A stretch of 64,000 bases of DNA from Budorcas taxicolor (taxonomy: Eukaryota; Chordata; Mammalia; Artiodactyla; Bovidae), in NCBI RefSeq assembly GCF_023091745.1, contig NC_068912.1:105331567-105395566 (forward strand). The letters are read 5' to 3'. Positions 50,200-62,094 of this stretch are shown piece after piece. Made by a program: the position numbers and the translations under genes. Below the pieces are notes generated by a model, which saw nothing but the letters and a program-made list of their open reading frames with translations, searched no databases and was not told the DNA's origin. The first letter of the stretch is position 1. Each line of letters begins with the position of its first letter.

Positions 50200-50310
50200 A
50201 TAACGGTAGTCACAACCATTTGCCAAGGGCTGGCAAGCACTTTATGTGTGCATTTAATCTTCCTACACCTCTCTGAGTGGGGGTACTGTAATCACCAAAG
50301 AGAAAAAAAA
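50200..50310 (+). repeat. MIR fragment
   Basis: Short core with GGCAAGCACTTTATGTGTGC and TTAATCTTCCTACACC. Positions 49771-50199 before it and 50311-50654 after it are unassigned. Confidence 0.5.
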
Positions 50311-50654
50311 AACTAGCACAAGAGAGGCTGTTCACTTGGCTGAAGGCCCAACTGGATATAATCTACCTGGCTCAGCCTTCCTGCAGAGTGCACTGGTATC
50401 AGATGCTTCCCTGTTTCTTGGGAGCGATGGAGCTCCAGCGCCAAAGAAAGATACTTGTCAGCACGTACAGCCTTACCCCGAGCGAATGCACCATTCCTGC
50501 CGTGCATTTAGATGTATGAAAATAACTCCTGGTGCCCATTTCTATCTTGAGAGTTCCCTAGGGTTCTGGGACTCCAGGTCAGAATCACTGAACTAGTCCA
50601 GCATTCTCTCTCTCCCAACACCTGCTATGTAGATAAACACGATCACTTTACTAT

Positions 50655-50715
50655 AAAGCAGAAACTAACACAATATTGTAAAGCAACTAAACTCTAATGA
50701 AAATTAAAACAATAC
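50655..50715 (+). repeat. tiny L1 (bovine-type) 3' end
   Basis: GAAACTAACACAATATTGTA and AAGCAACTAAACTC followed by an A-rich tail match the 3' tip of ruminant L1. A short 5'-truncated copy like the one at 11918. Confidence 0.6.
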
Positions 50716-51101
50716 AAAAGCCCAAGGAGGGCCATGACATGGAGGCAGCTTTCTAGGACCCCCTCAAAGTGTTCCCTGATATCCTGAAACCAAAACAGAG
50801 TTGCGGATCCTTGGGTCATCATCTCGCTCCACCTGCTCCCTTCCTCTCTCTCCACTGCCCTCCTTTGCTTACTTCCTCCTTGAGCATCTCCTGAGTCCTG
50901 GCTCTGGGTACCAGGGATACAAAGACAAATAAGTCCTTCAAGCCAGCCTTTCAATTTCATGTGGGCTGTAGTGGGTGGCTGCTACATGCTTTTAAGCTGC
51001 TTCATTACAAAGGCAGTCTTGCTGCGGTTGTTGTCATCAGCACCAACAGCAACTCTATCCTCACCCACTGGCTCTCCAGGATAGAAAATAGTATAGCCCG
51101 G

Positions 51102-51305
51102 GTCTTCCCTGGTGGTCCAGTGGTTTAGAATCTACACTGGAATGCAGCACACATGGGTTCAATCCCTGGTAGGGGAACTAAGATCATACATGCGGTGGAG
51201 CAACCCAGCTTGCACACCACAGCTACAGAGTCTTGCACTGCAACGAAAGATCCTACGCACCACAACGAAGGCCCAATGCAGCCAAATAATAAAGAAATAT
51301 TTTTG
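51102..51305 (+). repeat. CHR-type SINE
   Basis: Head CTTCCCTGGTGGTCCAGTGG, GGTTCAATCCCTGGTAGGGG, body, and tail GGCCCAATGCAGCCAAATAA. The intervals 50716-51100 and 51306-52170 hold nothing I recognise. Confidence 0.85.
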
Positions 51306-52169
51306 AAAGGATTTAGCACAGCCTGTCCCACCGCCCACTCCATCTCCCCACCCTCTCCACCTTGTTCCTGAGATGGGCACGCTCCATGCCCCCACCTGAG
51401 GTACTACTGCCCTTCCTGGAAAGGGACCATTTGGTAAACTGAGTCTCTTCGTCTCACTTACACTTTCTCCCTCCTGCCCTCCTGCCATAGATGGCTCATC
51501 GCTCATCCCTTTTCTCCCTTCCTTAGGGCAATTTTATAGCCAGGTTTCACCACCTGCCTGGTGGGCGAGTTCTCTTGGTCTATCTTGCATTCAGAAATTA
51601 GGTCAAGTAACATTTTCTAGGCTGGCTCCTAGAAGCACAGACAGTAGCTGGACTTGGTGTCTACCCTGGGGGAACTCACAGCCTGGGGTGGGAAAGGAAA
51701 GCTGCTATGACCACACTTGAAAGGGCAGCAGAGCACGAGAGCTTTACTACTAAGAGCTCACCTGGACTGCACTTGGGGTGTATTTGCTATGCCCCAGCGA
51801 GTACTAGGCAAACACAAGTGGCCTCTCTGGCTCCCCTAGGAAGGAGGGCAGTCCTTGAAAACTCTACCTGCCAAGAGAGGCCAGGATTCTTTGTGAGAAG
51901 TCTCTAAAAATCTGGAGAGGGAAACATGATCCAGCAAAAAACCGTTGGCTAGAAGGCTGGGTCTGTTCTCACAGACAGACTTTTAGTAACCAACTCACCA
52001 ACACTGATATGTGAACCAAACTGTATGTTAATATCGTTTTAATAAAATTTTTTTTAACATCGGTGCAATAGTAGCATGTGCTCAGTGAAAAAATGATAAG
52101 TGATAGAGAAATAAACATGAATTACAACCTTTGCCTTATAAATTTCCAAACACATCTAATCACATTTAG

Positions 52170-52215
52170 TCATATATATATATACACACACGTGTGTTTA
52201 TATACAAATATATAT
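52170..52215. repeat. AT/CA simple repeat
   Basis: Alternating TA then CA/GT dinucleotides, partly interrupted. Confidence 0.7.
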
Positions 52216-52316
52216 GGAGAGAGTGAGAGATCATTTTAAAAATGTAAGACATAATGACATATTTAAATATATATAAGTTGACTGTATAATAGTATTATAG
52301 ATAAATAATATACGTA

Positions 52317-53234
52317 CTGGTTCCAAGTCGTGAAAGGAGTACGGCAAGGCTGTGTATTGTCACCCTGTTTATTTAATTTATATGCAGAGTACATCATGCA
52401 AAATGCCGGGCTGGATGAAGCACAAGCTTTAATCAAGATTGCCAGGAGAAATATCAATAACATCAGATATGCAGATGACACCACCCTTATGGCAGAAAAT
52501 GAAGAAGAACTAAAGAGCCTCTTGATGAAAGTGAAAGAGAAGAGTGAAAAAGTTGGCTCAAAACTCAGCATTCAGAAAACTAAGATCATGGCATCTGGTC
52601 CCATCACTTCATGACAAACAGATGGGGAAACAATGGAAACAGTGACAGACTTTATTTTGGGGGGCTCCAAAATCACTGCAGATGGTGACTACAGCCATGA
52701 AATTAAAACACACTTGGTCCTTGGAAGAAAGGCTATGACCAACCTAGACAGCATATTAAAAATCAGAGACATTACTTCGTCGACAAAGATTCGTCTTGTC
52801 AAAGCTATGGTTCTTCCAGTAGTCATGTATGGATGTGAGAAAGTTAAGCGCCAAAGAATTGATGCTTTTGAACTGTGGTGTTGGAGAAGACTCTTGAGAG
52901 TCCCTTGGACTGCAAGGAGATCCAACTAGTCCATCCTAAAGGAAATCAGTGCTGAATATTCATTGGAAGAACTGATGTTGAAGCTGAAACTCCAATACTT
53001 TGGCCACCTGATGCAAAGAACTGACCCATTGGAAAAGACCCTGATGCTGGGAAAGACTGAAGGTGGGAGGAGAAGGGGATGACAGAGGATGAGATGGTTG
53101 GATGGCATCTCCAATTCAATGGACATGAGTTTGAGTAGGCTCTGGGAGTTGGTGATGGACAGGAAAGCCTGGCGTGCTGCAGACCATGGGGTCGCAAAGA
53201 GTTGGACATGACTGAGAGACTGAACTGAACTGAA
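52317..53234 (+). mobile_element. BovB (RTE) LINE, RT domain to 3' end
   Basis: One frame at 52330-52614 encodes KGVRQGCVLSPCLFNLYAEY and IRYADDTTLMAENEEELKSL with YADD intact, ending at a stop. A second frame at 52633-52929 continues METVTDFILGGSKITADGDY and [20 protein letters not shown]. The end is ACTGAACTGAACTGAA. Broken by stops; 5'-truncated. Confidence 0.92.
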
Positions 53235-53249
53235 TATATGTACTATTCA

Positions 53250-54600
53250 ACTTGCTCTTTTTTCAAATTAGAACTATGTTGTGGGTATCTTCCCATGTTG
53301 GCATACACAGTCTCTTTCATTTTTTTATCAGCTGTATAGTATGGACATACCATGAATTCTTCAGTCCTCTGCTGATACCCATGTATTTCTAGTCTTTTGT
53401 TATTATAAACAACACTGCAGAGAACTTCCTGTGTGTTTATCTTTGCTCAATCTTGCCAGCATTTCTATGAAATAAACTCTGAAAGGCGGAATTGACTGGA
53501 TCAAAGGATGCATAAACATAAAGTCTTGATGGGAATTGATGAATTCCTCTCCAAAACTAATGGGCCAAGTTTGCACTTGCCCAGCAGTTAAGGTGAGGGC
53601 GTGAGGAAACTCCACCCCAACACTGGGTTCTTTTCAATTTTTGCTAGTCTGATACACGAAAAATATTAACACGTTTTCATCTGGATCAGTTTTTCTGTGA
53701 AGTCAAACATCTCTTTGTGTGCTCATTAGCCATTTGGATCTCATCTTTTGTAAAATGCGTTTTCCTATGTTTATTCCCCTATTTTTCTTATTCATCTTTT
53801 ATTTTTTACTTTTCTTCTTTTATTCTCTTTTAAAAAGTTGATTTCTCGGTTTTTCTTAGACTCCATCTGTCATAGGAAAGGAAATCAATATATTCTTCAG
53901 TGTAGTGTTTGTCATTTGCTTTGTGTATTTCTTTCCCTATGGGGCTTCCTTGATAGCTCAGTTGGTAATGAATCTGCCTACAATGCAGGAGACCCCAGTT
54001 CAATCCCTGGGTCAGGAAGGTCCTCTGGAGAAAGGATAGGCTACCCACTCCAGTATTCTTGGGTTTCCCTTGTGGCTCAGATGATAAAGAATTCGCCTGC
54101 AATGCAGAAGACCTGGGTTCGATCCTTGGGTTGAGAAGATCCCCTGGAGAAGGGAACAGCTACCCACTCCAGTATTCTACCCTGGAGAATTCCATGGACT
54201 ATACAGGGGGTTGCAAAGAGTCGGACACGACTGAGTGACTTACTTTTTCACTTTCCCTATAGAAGTTTAAAAATACTTATGTATTTTTAAGTGTCAGATC
54301 TATCCATTTTTTCCTTGATAATTTCTGGCATTTGTATCATGTTTTAGAAAGATTCTTTTTCCTACTCTGTGAATGGGAAAACAAATATTCTCTAATATTT
54401 TCTCCTAGAATTTTTATGGTTTTGCTTGTTATTTATACATAGTTAACCCATGGCAGGGGGGGATTATTTTGGTGAATGCAATGAGTTAGGGACACAGCTA
54501 AATTTTTTTCCAGATGGCCCATCAATTGTCCTAATATGTACATTTCTTTCACATATGTGAAATGCCACCCTTATTATATGCTCAGTTTCCTTTTCTCTTT
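53250..54600 (-). repeat. L1M-type LINE, ORF2 end and 3' UTR, split by Bov-tA units
   Basis: Antisense L1 order: ATAAACAACACTGCAGAGAA, then AATTGACTGGATCAAAGGAT, CATTAGCCATTTGGATCTCA, and after the SINEs TTTTAGAAAGATTCTTTTTC, TTTTGGTGAATGCAATGAG and CAGATGGCCCATCAATTGTC. Confidence 0.65.
53940..54250 (+). repeat. Bov-tA2-type SINE (two tRNA heads) nested in L1M
   Basis: Head 1 GGGGCTTCCTTGATAGCTCA, head 2 GGGTTTCCCTTGTGGCTCAG at about 54061, then one BovA end GAGTCGGACACGACTGAGTG. Confidence 0.87.
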
Positions 54601-55289
54601 TCCTAACATCTCTCTCTGTAATCTCTCACCGAATCTTCTGGTGAGCTGTCCACCTTCCCTCTGGCTGTGTTAGTGCCTTTCAAGTGCAGTCAAATTCTTT
54701 ATTCAAAGTGACTCTGCATTTCCCTGACTGCAATCATTTATTCATGCAACAAATACTTACCAGCACTTGCTCCACACCAAGGGCTATGGAGGGATTAGGA
54801 GGGACCAAGGGAATAACACACAGGGGCCCTGCTGCAAAACTGGTTTTAGCAATTAACCCTCCAGGCCACTGCGTTTCCACAGTTCTCAAGTTCCAGAGGG
54901 TCTTCTCTATCCACCCAAGGACTTTCCTGGAAGCCACATCCAGGCCTGGTTGCTTTCGGATTCCCCAAGCCATAACTTAGCCAAGGCCAGTGGAAATGGG
55001 GCCAAAAAAAGTTCAATTTTAAATAAACCTGGCTTCCTCTCCACCATTGTTAGAGAGACCCTTATCCAGTTCACCCTGTTCCGATCAGATAAGAAAAAGT
55101 CAAAGTAGACAAGGTCATTGGGAACTACAGTGCGCTGTGAGCTTTCAGAATTTTTTTTTTTTTTTAAGGGAGAGGAAGAAAACAAGAGAAAGAAACTGAG
55201 AAGAGCAGCTTGTCTAGAAATGATCTTTGAATTCTGGCAGTGGAAAAGGCAGTAAAGGATCCGTCTAGTCCTGTGACCTTCAGCGTGTC

Positions 55290-55500
55290 ATGTAACTTCT
55301 CTGAGCTCCATCTCACACTCAGGGTCAACAGACAGGCGCTGTGCCCAGATCTCTTCTCGAAAGGTTTTATCTGATTCTCAGGGCACCTTTGTTGGTCACC
55401 ACCCCAGGTTTACACACCGACACCCAAGATGCAAAAGGGAAACTGACATGGCTGAAGCTGCTTGTTTAGAAAAAGCAGAGCGAGGATTCAATCTGAATTC
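55290..55500 (+). repeat. probable MIR
   Basis: Degenerate MIR-like wording: CAGGCGCTGTGCCCAG, then TTCTCAGGGCAC and AAGGGAAACTGACATGGCTG. Diverged, so moderate certainty only. Confidence 0.4.
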
Positions 55501-56830
55501 CATTCAGTTGAATCTAGGATTCAATCCTGAGCTAGGAATTTGGTTCTGGATGCCTCATCCTTTCTACTTTACCATAGATATCTCATTTTTTAATGAAAGA
55601 GATGGTCCAACTCCCCTCCAGCCCCAAGTCAGGGGGCCCTGCTGTTCTGCTGGGCACTTCTGAGAAGGACAGGGAGGAGGAACTTGCCCACCAGAAATCA
55701 GGACTCACTATAAAATGTGCATCTGGGATTCCCTTGAAAAAAAAAAATTAGCAAGGATACTAAATGTTGATTGGTAAACATTTCTTTTGGGTGTGTGTGT
55801 GTCAGTTGGCAGAGATGACAGAGGCTTTATTCTGAAAAAGAAATGGGCTTTTAGTTGGGGTCATGGGCAAAAGAAGCAACCCCAGGCAGGTGACTCCCCA
55901 CAGGTGTGGGCTGAGGACAGGTGCAGAGCCTCAGGTCTCCCATTCAGATCCTCCCCTGTGGCAAACACTTCTAAATAAAATGTTTTCCAAATTTTTACTG
56001 AGAGATTTGAGCTGAATTCTAAGAACATAAATTTTTAGATAAGATTTTATGTCTTACCCATAATTCCTGACCCCCAAATTTAAATAATTACCTCTACCAA
56101 TGACCTTCATCACTTTTTTTGCAACCATTTTAGCACTAATAATAATTGAAAATTTATTTGAAGAACCTAACAGCACTTCCTCTTCTGTCACTGATGACAG
56201 AAATTGCTTGAAAGGGTATTAGTGGACTTTGAACCTTGCTGTATCAAGTATTTCAAAGGACTAATGAAGCTCTTATTTGCAGAATTTTCATTGTGAGAGT
56301 AGTCACCCTGCAGCTACCCTGGGCACCAACAAAAGAACATAACTACCAGGGATTGATCTAGGTTCTGTGGAAGGCTGAGGTTTAACAATTTGCGGGGAGG
56401 AGCTCTTTAAGAAAAAGATTACAAAATGACAAGTGTACCAGTAGGTCTGAAAGGAGATTGAGTTACTGGGCCCAGTTCTTTACCCTTCCTGTGTCTATTT
56501 CTTTGCTGGATGACTTTGCATTTCTGGCTCCTAAAAGTATACTTTTGGAGTATAAATTTAGCAGAGTGTATTTCCAGGGTTCTCACCTCTGGCCACATGA
56601 CTCGCATGATCAATGGAATGGGATGGCAGTGACAGGATGCCACTACTGAAGCTGAGGCTTGCCTCCTTACACCTTCCCATCAGCATGAGAAGGACTTCCT
56701 CTGGTTAACAGCAGAGTCCCAGCAGTAAAAGGTGATCCATGGAGCAGAGCCAACCCTCTGAACCCGGTCTGGATCACCTGACTCCCAGCTGCAGGGCCCC
56801 AGCTGACCTGCATCTGTGCAGATGAAGTGT
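55500..56830. other. intergenic, no recognised element
   Basis: AT-rich with a few simple runs (A-run near 55740); nothing I can name. Confidence 0.45.
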
Positions 56831-56835
56831 GGTTG

Positions 56836-57140
56836 TGGACTTCCCTGATGGTCCAGTGGCTAAGACGCCACGCTGCCTATGCATGGAGCCCCACAGTCAA
56901 TCCCTGCTCGGGGAACTAGAGCCCACATGCTGCAATTAGGACTTTGTAGAGAAGGAAATGGCAACCCACTCCAGCGCTCTTGCCTGGAGAATCCCAGGGA
57001 CCGGGGAGCCTGGTGGGCTGCCGCCTCTGAGGTTGCACAGAGTCGGACACGACTGAAGCGACTTAGCAGCAGCAGCAGCAGGAGCAGCAGCAGCATGCCA
57101 CAGCGAAAGATCCTGCATGCCACAAAATGACAAATACATA
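56836..57140 (+). repeat. CHR-type SINE, split by a BovA SINE with an AGC-repeat tail
   Basis: The CHR head GGACTTCCCTGATGGTCCAG runs to about 56948 and its tail CACAGCGAAAGATCCTGCAT follows 57095. Between them is a sense BovA unit ending CGACTGAAGCGACTTAGCAG with an AGC-rich tail at 57064-57095. Confidence 0.82.
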
Positions 57141-57468
57141 TATGGTTGTAAGCCGCTGAATTTTGGACGGGGATATTACACAGTGGTATTGTAGCAATAG
57201 CATAGCTTTGGATACAGGTATAAAAGGGAAGGTTTGTTCTTAATAAGAGAATACATTGCAACAGATCCTTAAATTTTAGCTACTAACAAATAGCACAAAA
57301 GTCAAAAAATCTGGAAAAATACATAATATTTTTATGAATTGTCTGTATGATTTACCTTTAAAATTACTGCATTTGGGGTTGCATTTTCTTTGTTTGCCTC
57401 TTCACACATGACAATAATTTTTTAAGTTTGTGTTTCTGTAGACAGAAAGAGAGATGATTTAGCCTTGG

Positions 57469-59268
57469 GAAAACAACAGAATGGGAAAGACTAGAGATCT
57501 CTTCAAGAAAATTAGAGATACTAAGGGAATATATCATGCAAAGATGGGCTCAATAAAGGACAGAAATGGTATGGACCTAACAGAAGCAGAAGATATTAAG
57601 TAGAGGTGGTAAGAATACACAGAAGAACTGTACAAAAAAGACCTTTACGACCCGGGTAATCACGATGGTGTGATCATTCATCTAGAGCCAGACATCCTGA
57701 AATGTGAAGTCAAGTGGGCCTTAGAAAACATCACTACAAACAAAGCTAGTGGAGGTGATGGAATTCCAGTGGAGCTATTTCAAATCCTGAAAGTTGATGC
57801 TGTGAAAGTGCTGCACTCAATATGCCAGCAAACTGGGAAAACTCAGCAGTGGCCACAGGACTGGAAAAGGTCAGTTTTCATTCCAATCCCAAAGAAAGGC
57901 AATGCCAAAGAACGCTCAAACTACCACACAATTGCACTCATCTCACACACTAGTAAAGTAATGCTCAAAATTCTCCAAGCCAGGCTTTAGCAATACATGA
58001 ACCGTGAACTTCCAGATGTTCAAGCTGGTTTTAGAAAAGGCAGAGGAACCAGAGATCAAATTGCCAACATCCGCTGGATCATGGAAAAAGCAAGACAGTT
58101 CTAGAAAAACGTCTATTTCTGCTTTATTGACTATGCAAAAGCATTTGACTGTGTGGATCACAAGAAACTGTGGAAAATTCTGAAAGAGATGGGAATATCA
58201 GACCATCTAACCTGCCTCTTGAGAAACCTGTATGCAGGTCAGGAAGCAACAGTTAGAACTGGACATGGAACAACAGACTGGTTCCAAATAGGAAAAGGAG
58301 TATGTCAAGGCTGTATATTGTCACCCTGCTTATTTAACTTATATACAGAGTACATTATGAGAAACACTTGTCTGGAAGAAGCACAAGCTGGAATCAAGAT
58401 TGCCGGGAGAAACATCAATAACCTCAGACATGCAGATCCCACCACCCTTATGGCAGAAAGTGAAGAGGAACTAAAAAGCCTCTTGATGAAAGTGAAAGAG
58501 GAGAGTGAAAAAGTTGGCTTAAAGTTCAACATTCAGAATACTAAGATCATGGCATCTGGTCCCATCACTTCATGGGAAAAAGATGGGGAAACAGTGGAAA
58601 CAGTGTCAGACTTTATTTGGGGGGGGCTCCAAAATCACTGCAGATGGTGGTTGCAGCCATGAAATTAAAAGACATTTACTGCTTGGAAGGAAAGTTATGG
58701 CCAATGTAGATAGCATATTCAAAAACAGAGACATTACTTTGCCAACTAAGGTCCGTCTAGTCAAGGCTATGGTTTTTCCAGTGGTCATGTATGGATGTGA
58801 GAGTTGGACTGTGAAGAAAGCTGAGCACCAAAGAATTGATGCTTTTGAACTGTGGTGCTGGAAAAGACTCTTTTTTTTTTTGGTTGTTTAATCTTTTATT
58901 AGTCTTTTTTTTTTTTAGAAAAGACTCTTCCGAGTCTCTTGAACTGCAAGGAGATCCAGCCAGTCCATCCTAAAGGAGACCAGTCCTGGGTGTTCATTGG
59001 AAGGACTGATGCTGAGGCTGAAACTCCAATACTTTGGCCACCTCATGTGAAGAGTTGACTCATTGGAAAAGACTCTGATGCTGGGAGGGATTGGGGGCAG
59101 GAGGAGAAGGGGATGACCGAGGATGAGATGGCTGGATGGCATCACTGACTCAATGCACATGAGTTTGGATGGACTCCGGGAGTTGGTGATGGACAGGGAG
59201 GCCTGGTGTGCTGCAATTCATGGGGTCGCAGAGTCGGACACGACTGAGTGACTGAACTGAACTGAACT
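57469..59268 (+). mobile_element. BovB (RTE) LINE, the longest single-orientation copy, with a 45-base insert
   Basis: Covers the segment from ENNRMGKTRDLFKKI-like wording through the whole RT domain to the 3' end. The frames at 57670-57990 and 58153-58662 encode ASGGDGIPVELFQIL, KRSVFIPIPKKGNAKERSNY and CVDHKKLWKILKEMGISDHL-like segments. The catalytic motif is damaged (HADP instead of YADD) and stops break the frame near 57600 and 57988. A frameshift in the G-run at 58618-58626 and the insert at 58873 add further breaks. Inactive. Confidence 0.93.
58873..58917 (-). mobile_element. 45-base retroinserted scrap with polyadenylation signal, poly(A) and a 12-bp target duplication
   Basis: GAAAAGACTCTT occurs at 58861-58872 and exactly again at 58918-58929, where BovB should have it once. 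Read on the minus strand the insert has an A-run, then GACTAATAAAAG, then GATTAAACAACC, then a terminal A-run. AATAAA ends 13 bases before the poly(A). This is the layout of the extreme 3' end of a polyadenylated RNA. Confidence 0.75.
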
Positions 59269-59278
59269 AGCACACTTT

Positions 59279-59392
59279 GGGGACTTCCCAGATGGCGCTA
59301 GTGGTTAAGAACCTGCCTCTCAATGCTTGAGACATAAGAGACATGTGTTTGATCCCTGGGTTGCAACAATCCCCTGAAGGAGGAAAAGAAAA
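59279..59392 (+). repeat. partial Bov-tA SINE (head)
   Basis: GGACTTCCCAGATGGCGCTA, GTGGTTAAGAACCTGCCTC and GTTTGATCCCTGGGTTGCAA are head wording; the BovA body is absent. Confidence 0.7.
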
Positions 59393-59394
59393 TT

Positions 59395-59720
59395 TTGTTG
59401 ATAATTTAGAAAAGCTTCTTTCAGTTATCAAACTTGGGAAAATCTCTGGCAAGCTTCTTTCAGGACATTGTAAGTTTTCTTGTGGAATTCTAATCGTAAA
59501 CTCTCTCTTAATTGATGAAACTCATTATCCAGTTTGTCATCAGTGTCGGTTTGTAGTGGCTCGTTATGCATTTTATGTTCTCTTAGTTCAGGGATTTGTG
59601 TCAAATGCACAAAAACGTACTATTTTTTTCCCAGTGTGTCCATGTGACCCAGTTCTATCAAAGATTCCAGGAGCTTCTTCATACCTGCTTTTCAAATTTA
59701 TCTCCTACTCTTAATGAGTT
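59395..59720 (-). pseudogene. possible hAT-type transposase C-terminal fragment, frameshifted
   Basis: A minus-strand frame (59610-59428) reads TDDKLDNEFHQLRESLRLEF and ends in CQRFSQV. An overlapping frame continues EIFPSLITERSFSKLS. The string ERSFSKL is a hallmark of the hAT dimerisation domain, where it follows a short variable segment. The match is short, so a chance resemblance remains possible. Confidence 0.35.
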
Positions 59721-60043
59721 ACTGCTTTTGGAATGACTTGATTTTTTGTTGCGCTTGTTACCGTTTTCTAATATTGATTTTCTATTGGTATCATTGTTCA
59801 GTTTTATAGCTTTTATTTCAAACTCTGTTAAGTTTGAAATAGTCATGCCAGTTATTTAATAATATACATTTAAAGATGACAACATTTGAAAGTACCTTCA
59901 CCTATATTTTCAAACTAGAAATCTGTAATTTCATGATGTTTTACTGAAACTCAAAGGTCTCTCCTTCAAAGGTGCCTTTACCAGTGATTCATGGGGCTTT
60001 CCCATCTTTTTCCAATCCTCTGTCTTCTTTCTTTCTCTTTCTA

Positions 60044-61298
60044 TCAGGGTGGTACAAATGTAATTGCAGCTTTGAACCGTGAATTTTAAATCAGTATGAC
60101 TAGGCTCAAACACATCTTTTTCAAATCAAAATAAGAACCATTACAATCAACACATTTTTGCCAACAAGAAATAAATTTGCTTATTCTGTAGCATAAAAAT
60201 CTGTGCTTCAGGATTCGACCAACTTTTAGAAAGCATTTTCTGCCTCCTGCTGTTGTGGAAGTGTTTTCCCTGCAAAAAGTTGTCAAGATGCTTGAAGAAG
60301 TAGTAGTTGGTTGGTGAGAGCTCAGGTGAATATGGCCGACGAGGCAAAACTTCCTCAATTCATCCAGCTTTGGGGGCATTGGTTGTGTGATGTGTGGTCA
60401 CGTGTTGTCGTGGAGATGAACTGGGCCCTTTTTGTTGACCGATGCCAGCTACCGGTGTTGCAGCTTTCAGTGCATCTGATCAATTTGCTGAGCATTCTTC
60501 TCACATGTTTTTGTTTCACTGGAAACTAGAGATCTATAGGGGATCAGACTGGCAGCAGACTGCCAGTGACCATTTTTTTTGGGGTGCAAGTTTGGCTTTG
60601 GGAAGTGCTCTGGAGCTTCTTCTTGGTCCAACCACTGAGCTGGTTATCACCGGTTATTGTATAAAATCCACTTTTCATCGCACATCACAATCTGATCAAG
60701 AAATGGTCCGTTGTTGTTGCATAGAATAAGAGAAGACGACACTTCAAAACTATGATTTTTTTAGTCAGCTCATGAGGCACCCACTTATCGAGCCTTTTCA
60801 CCTTTCCAATTTGCTTCAAATGATCATAGAACAGTCGACGCTGAGTTCTTTGGCAACTTCTCATGTAGTTGTATGAGGGTCAGCTTCAGCAATCCTCTCA
60901 GTGGGTTGTTGTCAATTTCCAATGGCCTGCCACTGCGCTCCTCATCTTCAAGGCTCTCGTCTCCTTTGCAAAATTTCTTGAACCAACACTGCGCTGTACA
61001 TTCATTAGCAGTTCCTGGGCCAAATGCACTGTTGAAGGTGCAGGTTGTCTCCGCTGCTTTACAACCCATTTTGAGCTTGAGTAAGAAAATTGTTTGAATT
61101 TGCTTTTTGTGTAACATCATTTTCCTAGTCTAAAATAAATATAAAATAAACTGCAAGTAATTCATCATTAGCAAAATACATAAAGTGAGAAATGCTCATT
61201 AAGACAATGTATAACACAACTACACTTATTTAGGAACGTATTCCAGTATCAAACGGCAATGTCCAACAATGTAAAACCACGATTATTTTGCACCAACA
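60044..61298 (-). mobile_element. Hsmar1-like mariner DNA transposon with degenerate transposase
   Basis: The ends match the mariner inverted repeat: GTTGGTGCAAAATAATCGTG read inward from 61297, and GGTGGTACAAATGTAATTGC read inward from 60049, flanked by TA at 61299-61300 and 60042-60043. The minus strand encodes GPGTANECTAQCWFKKFCKG and DESLEDEERSGRPLEIDNN near the N-terminus and PYSPELSPTNYYFFKHLDNF and WQKCVDCNGSYFD near the C-terminus. Frameshifts and stops break the protein, and the central catalytic region cannot be read as one frame. Length of about 1.26 kb is close to the full family length. Confidence 0.85.
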
Positions 61299-61404
61299 TA
61301 CTACCAGCTGACCTGAGGTTAAATCTGCACTGAACCATTTGCTGTATGTCTTCTTTGAGGGGGAGCTAAGGAATGTTTAGATTAGTTATATCCCCAAGCC
61401 CTAG

Positions 61405-61449
61405 AACATCGATAGATAGATGGATAGGTGGATAAGTAGATAAATAAAC
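61405..61449. repeat. (GATA)n-like tetranucleotide repeat
   Basis: GATA and GGATAA units, interrupted. Positions 61450-62090 after it hold nothing recognised apart from short A and CT runs near 61650 and 61690. Confidence 0.75.
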
Positions 61450-62094
61450 GCTTCTTGCTTGACTTAGTGATGGAGTGAGTCTCCTAATTGGCACCAGAGT
61501 GAGTCTGTGCTGTGATTCCTGTCAAGCTGCTCCACCCACTTGCAGGGCTGGTGAGAGTCAGGGTCTGCTGTGGCCTAAACCCCACCGCAGCTCCCCGCCC
61601 ACAGCTCCTCTAATACCCGCTCCCTTTGTAACTCTTTTCCATAAAAAAAAAGGAACAGACTCACTCTTTTTTTATATAGTACACATATTCTCTCTCTCTC
61701 TCAACCTGAAGTCTCTGTTCAGCCTATAATTACATCGCCTACTTTTATATTCTTATTATAGTACGATTTGGCTTTAAGTGTTATTTTCACCCCTTCAACT
61801 GCTTACCCCATTGCAATCTCAGACCCAACATGCCCTAGCTGAACTCACCTGGTCCCTGCACAGAAACTGGGTTTGTCTGCAGTTGTTCCAGAAGCATCTT
61901 GGCCGCCTCTTTTCTTCGATCACCTCCTGTCATTTATTTGATCTGCTCAACATTCTCTAATGCATGTATCTCTCTCCTCCCCCATAGCCAGCACCCCACG
62001 CTAAGCACCAGCTTCTCTCACCTGGACCAGCTTCCTGCAGGATCCTCTGCCACCTCTGCAATGGTCTGTTATCACTTGCATATAATCACTGCCC

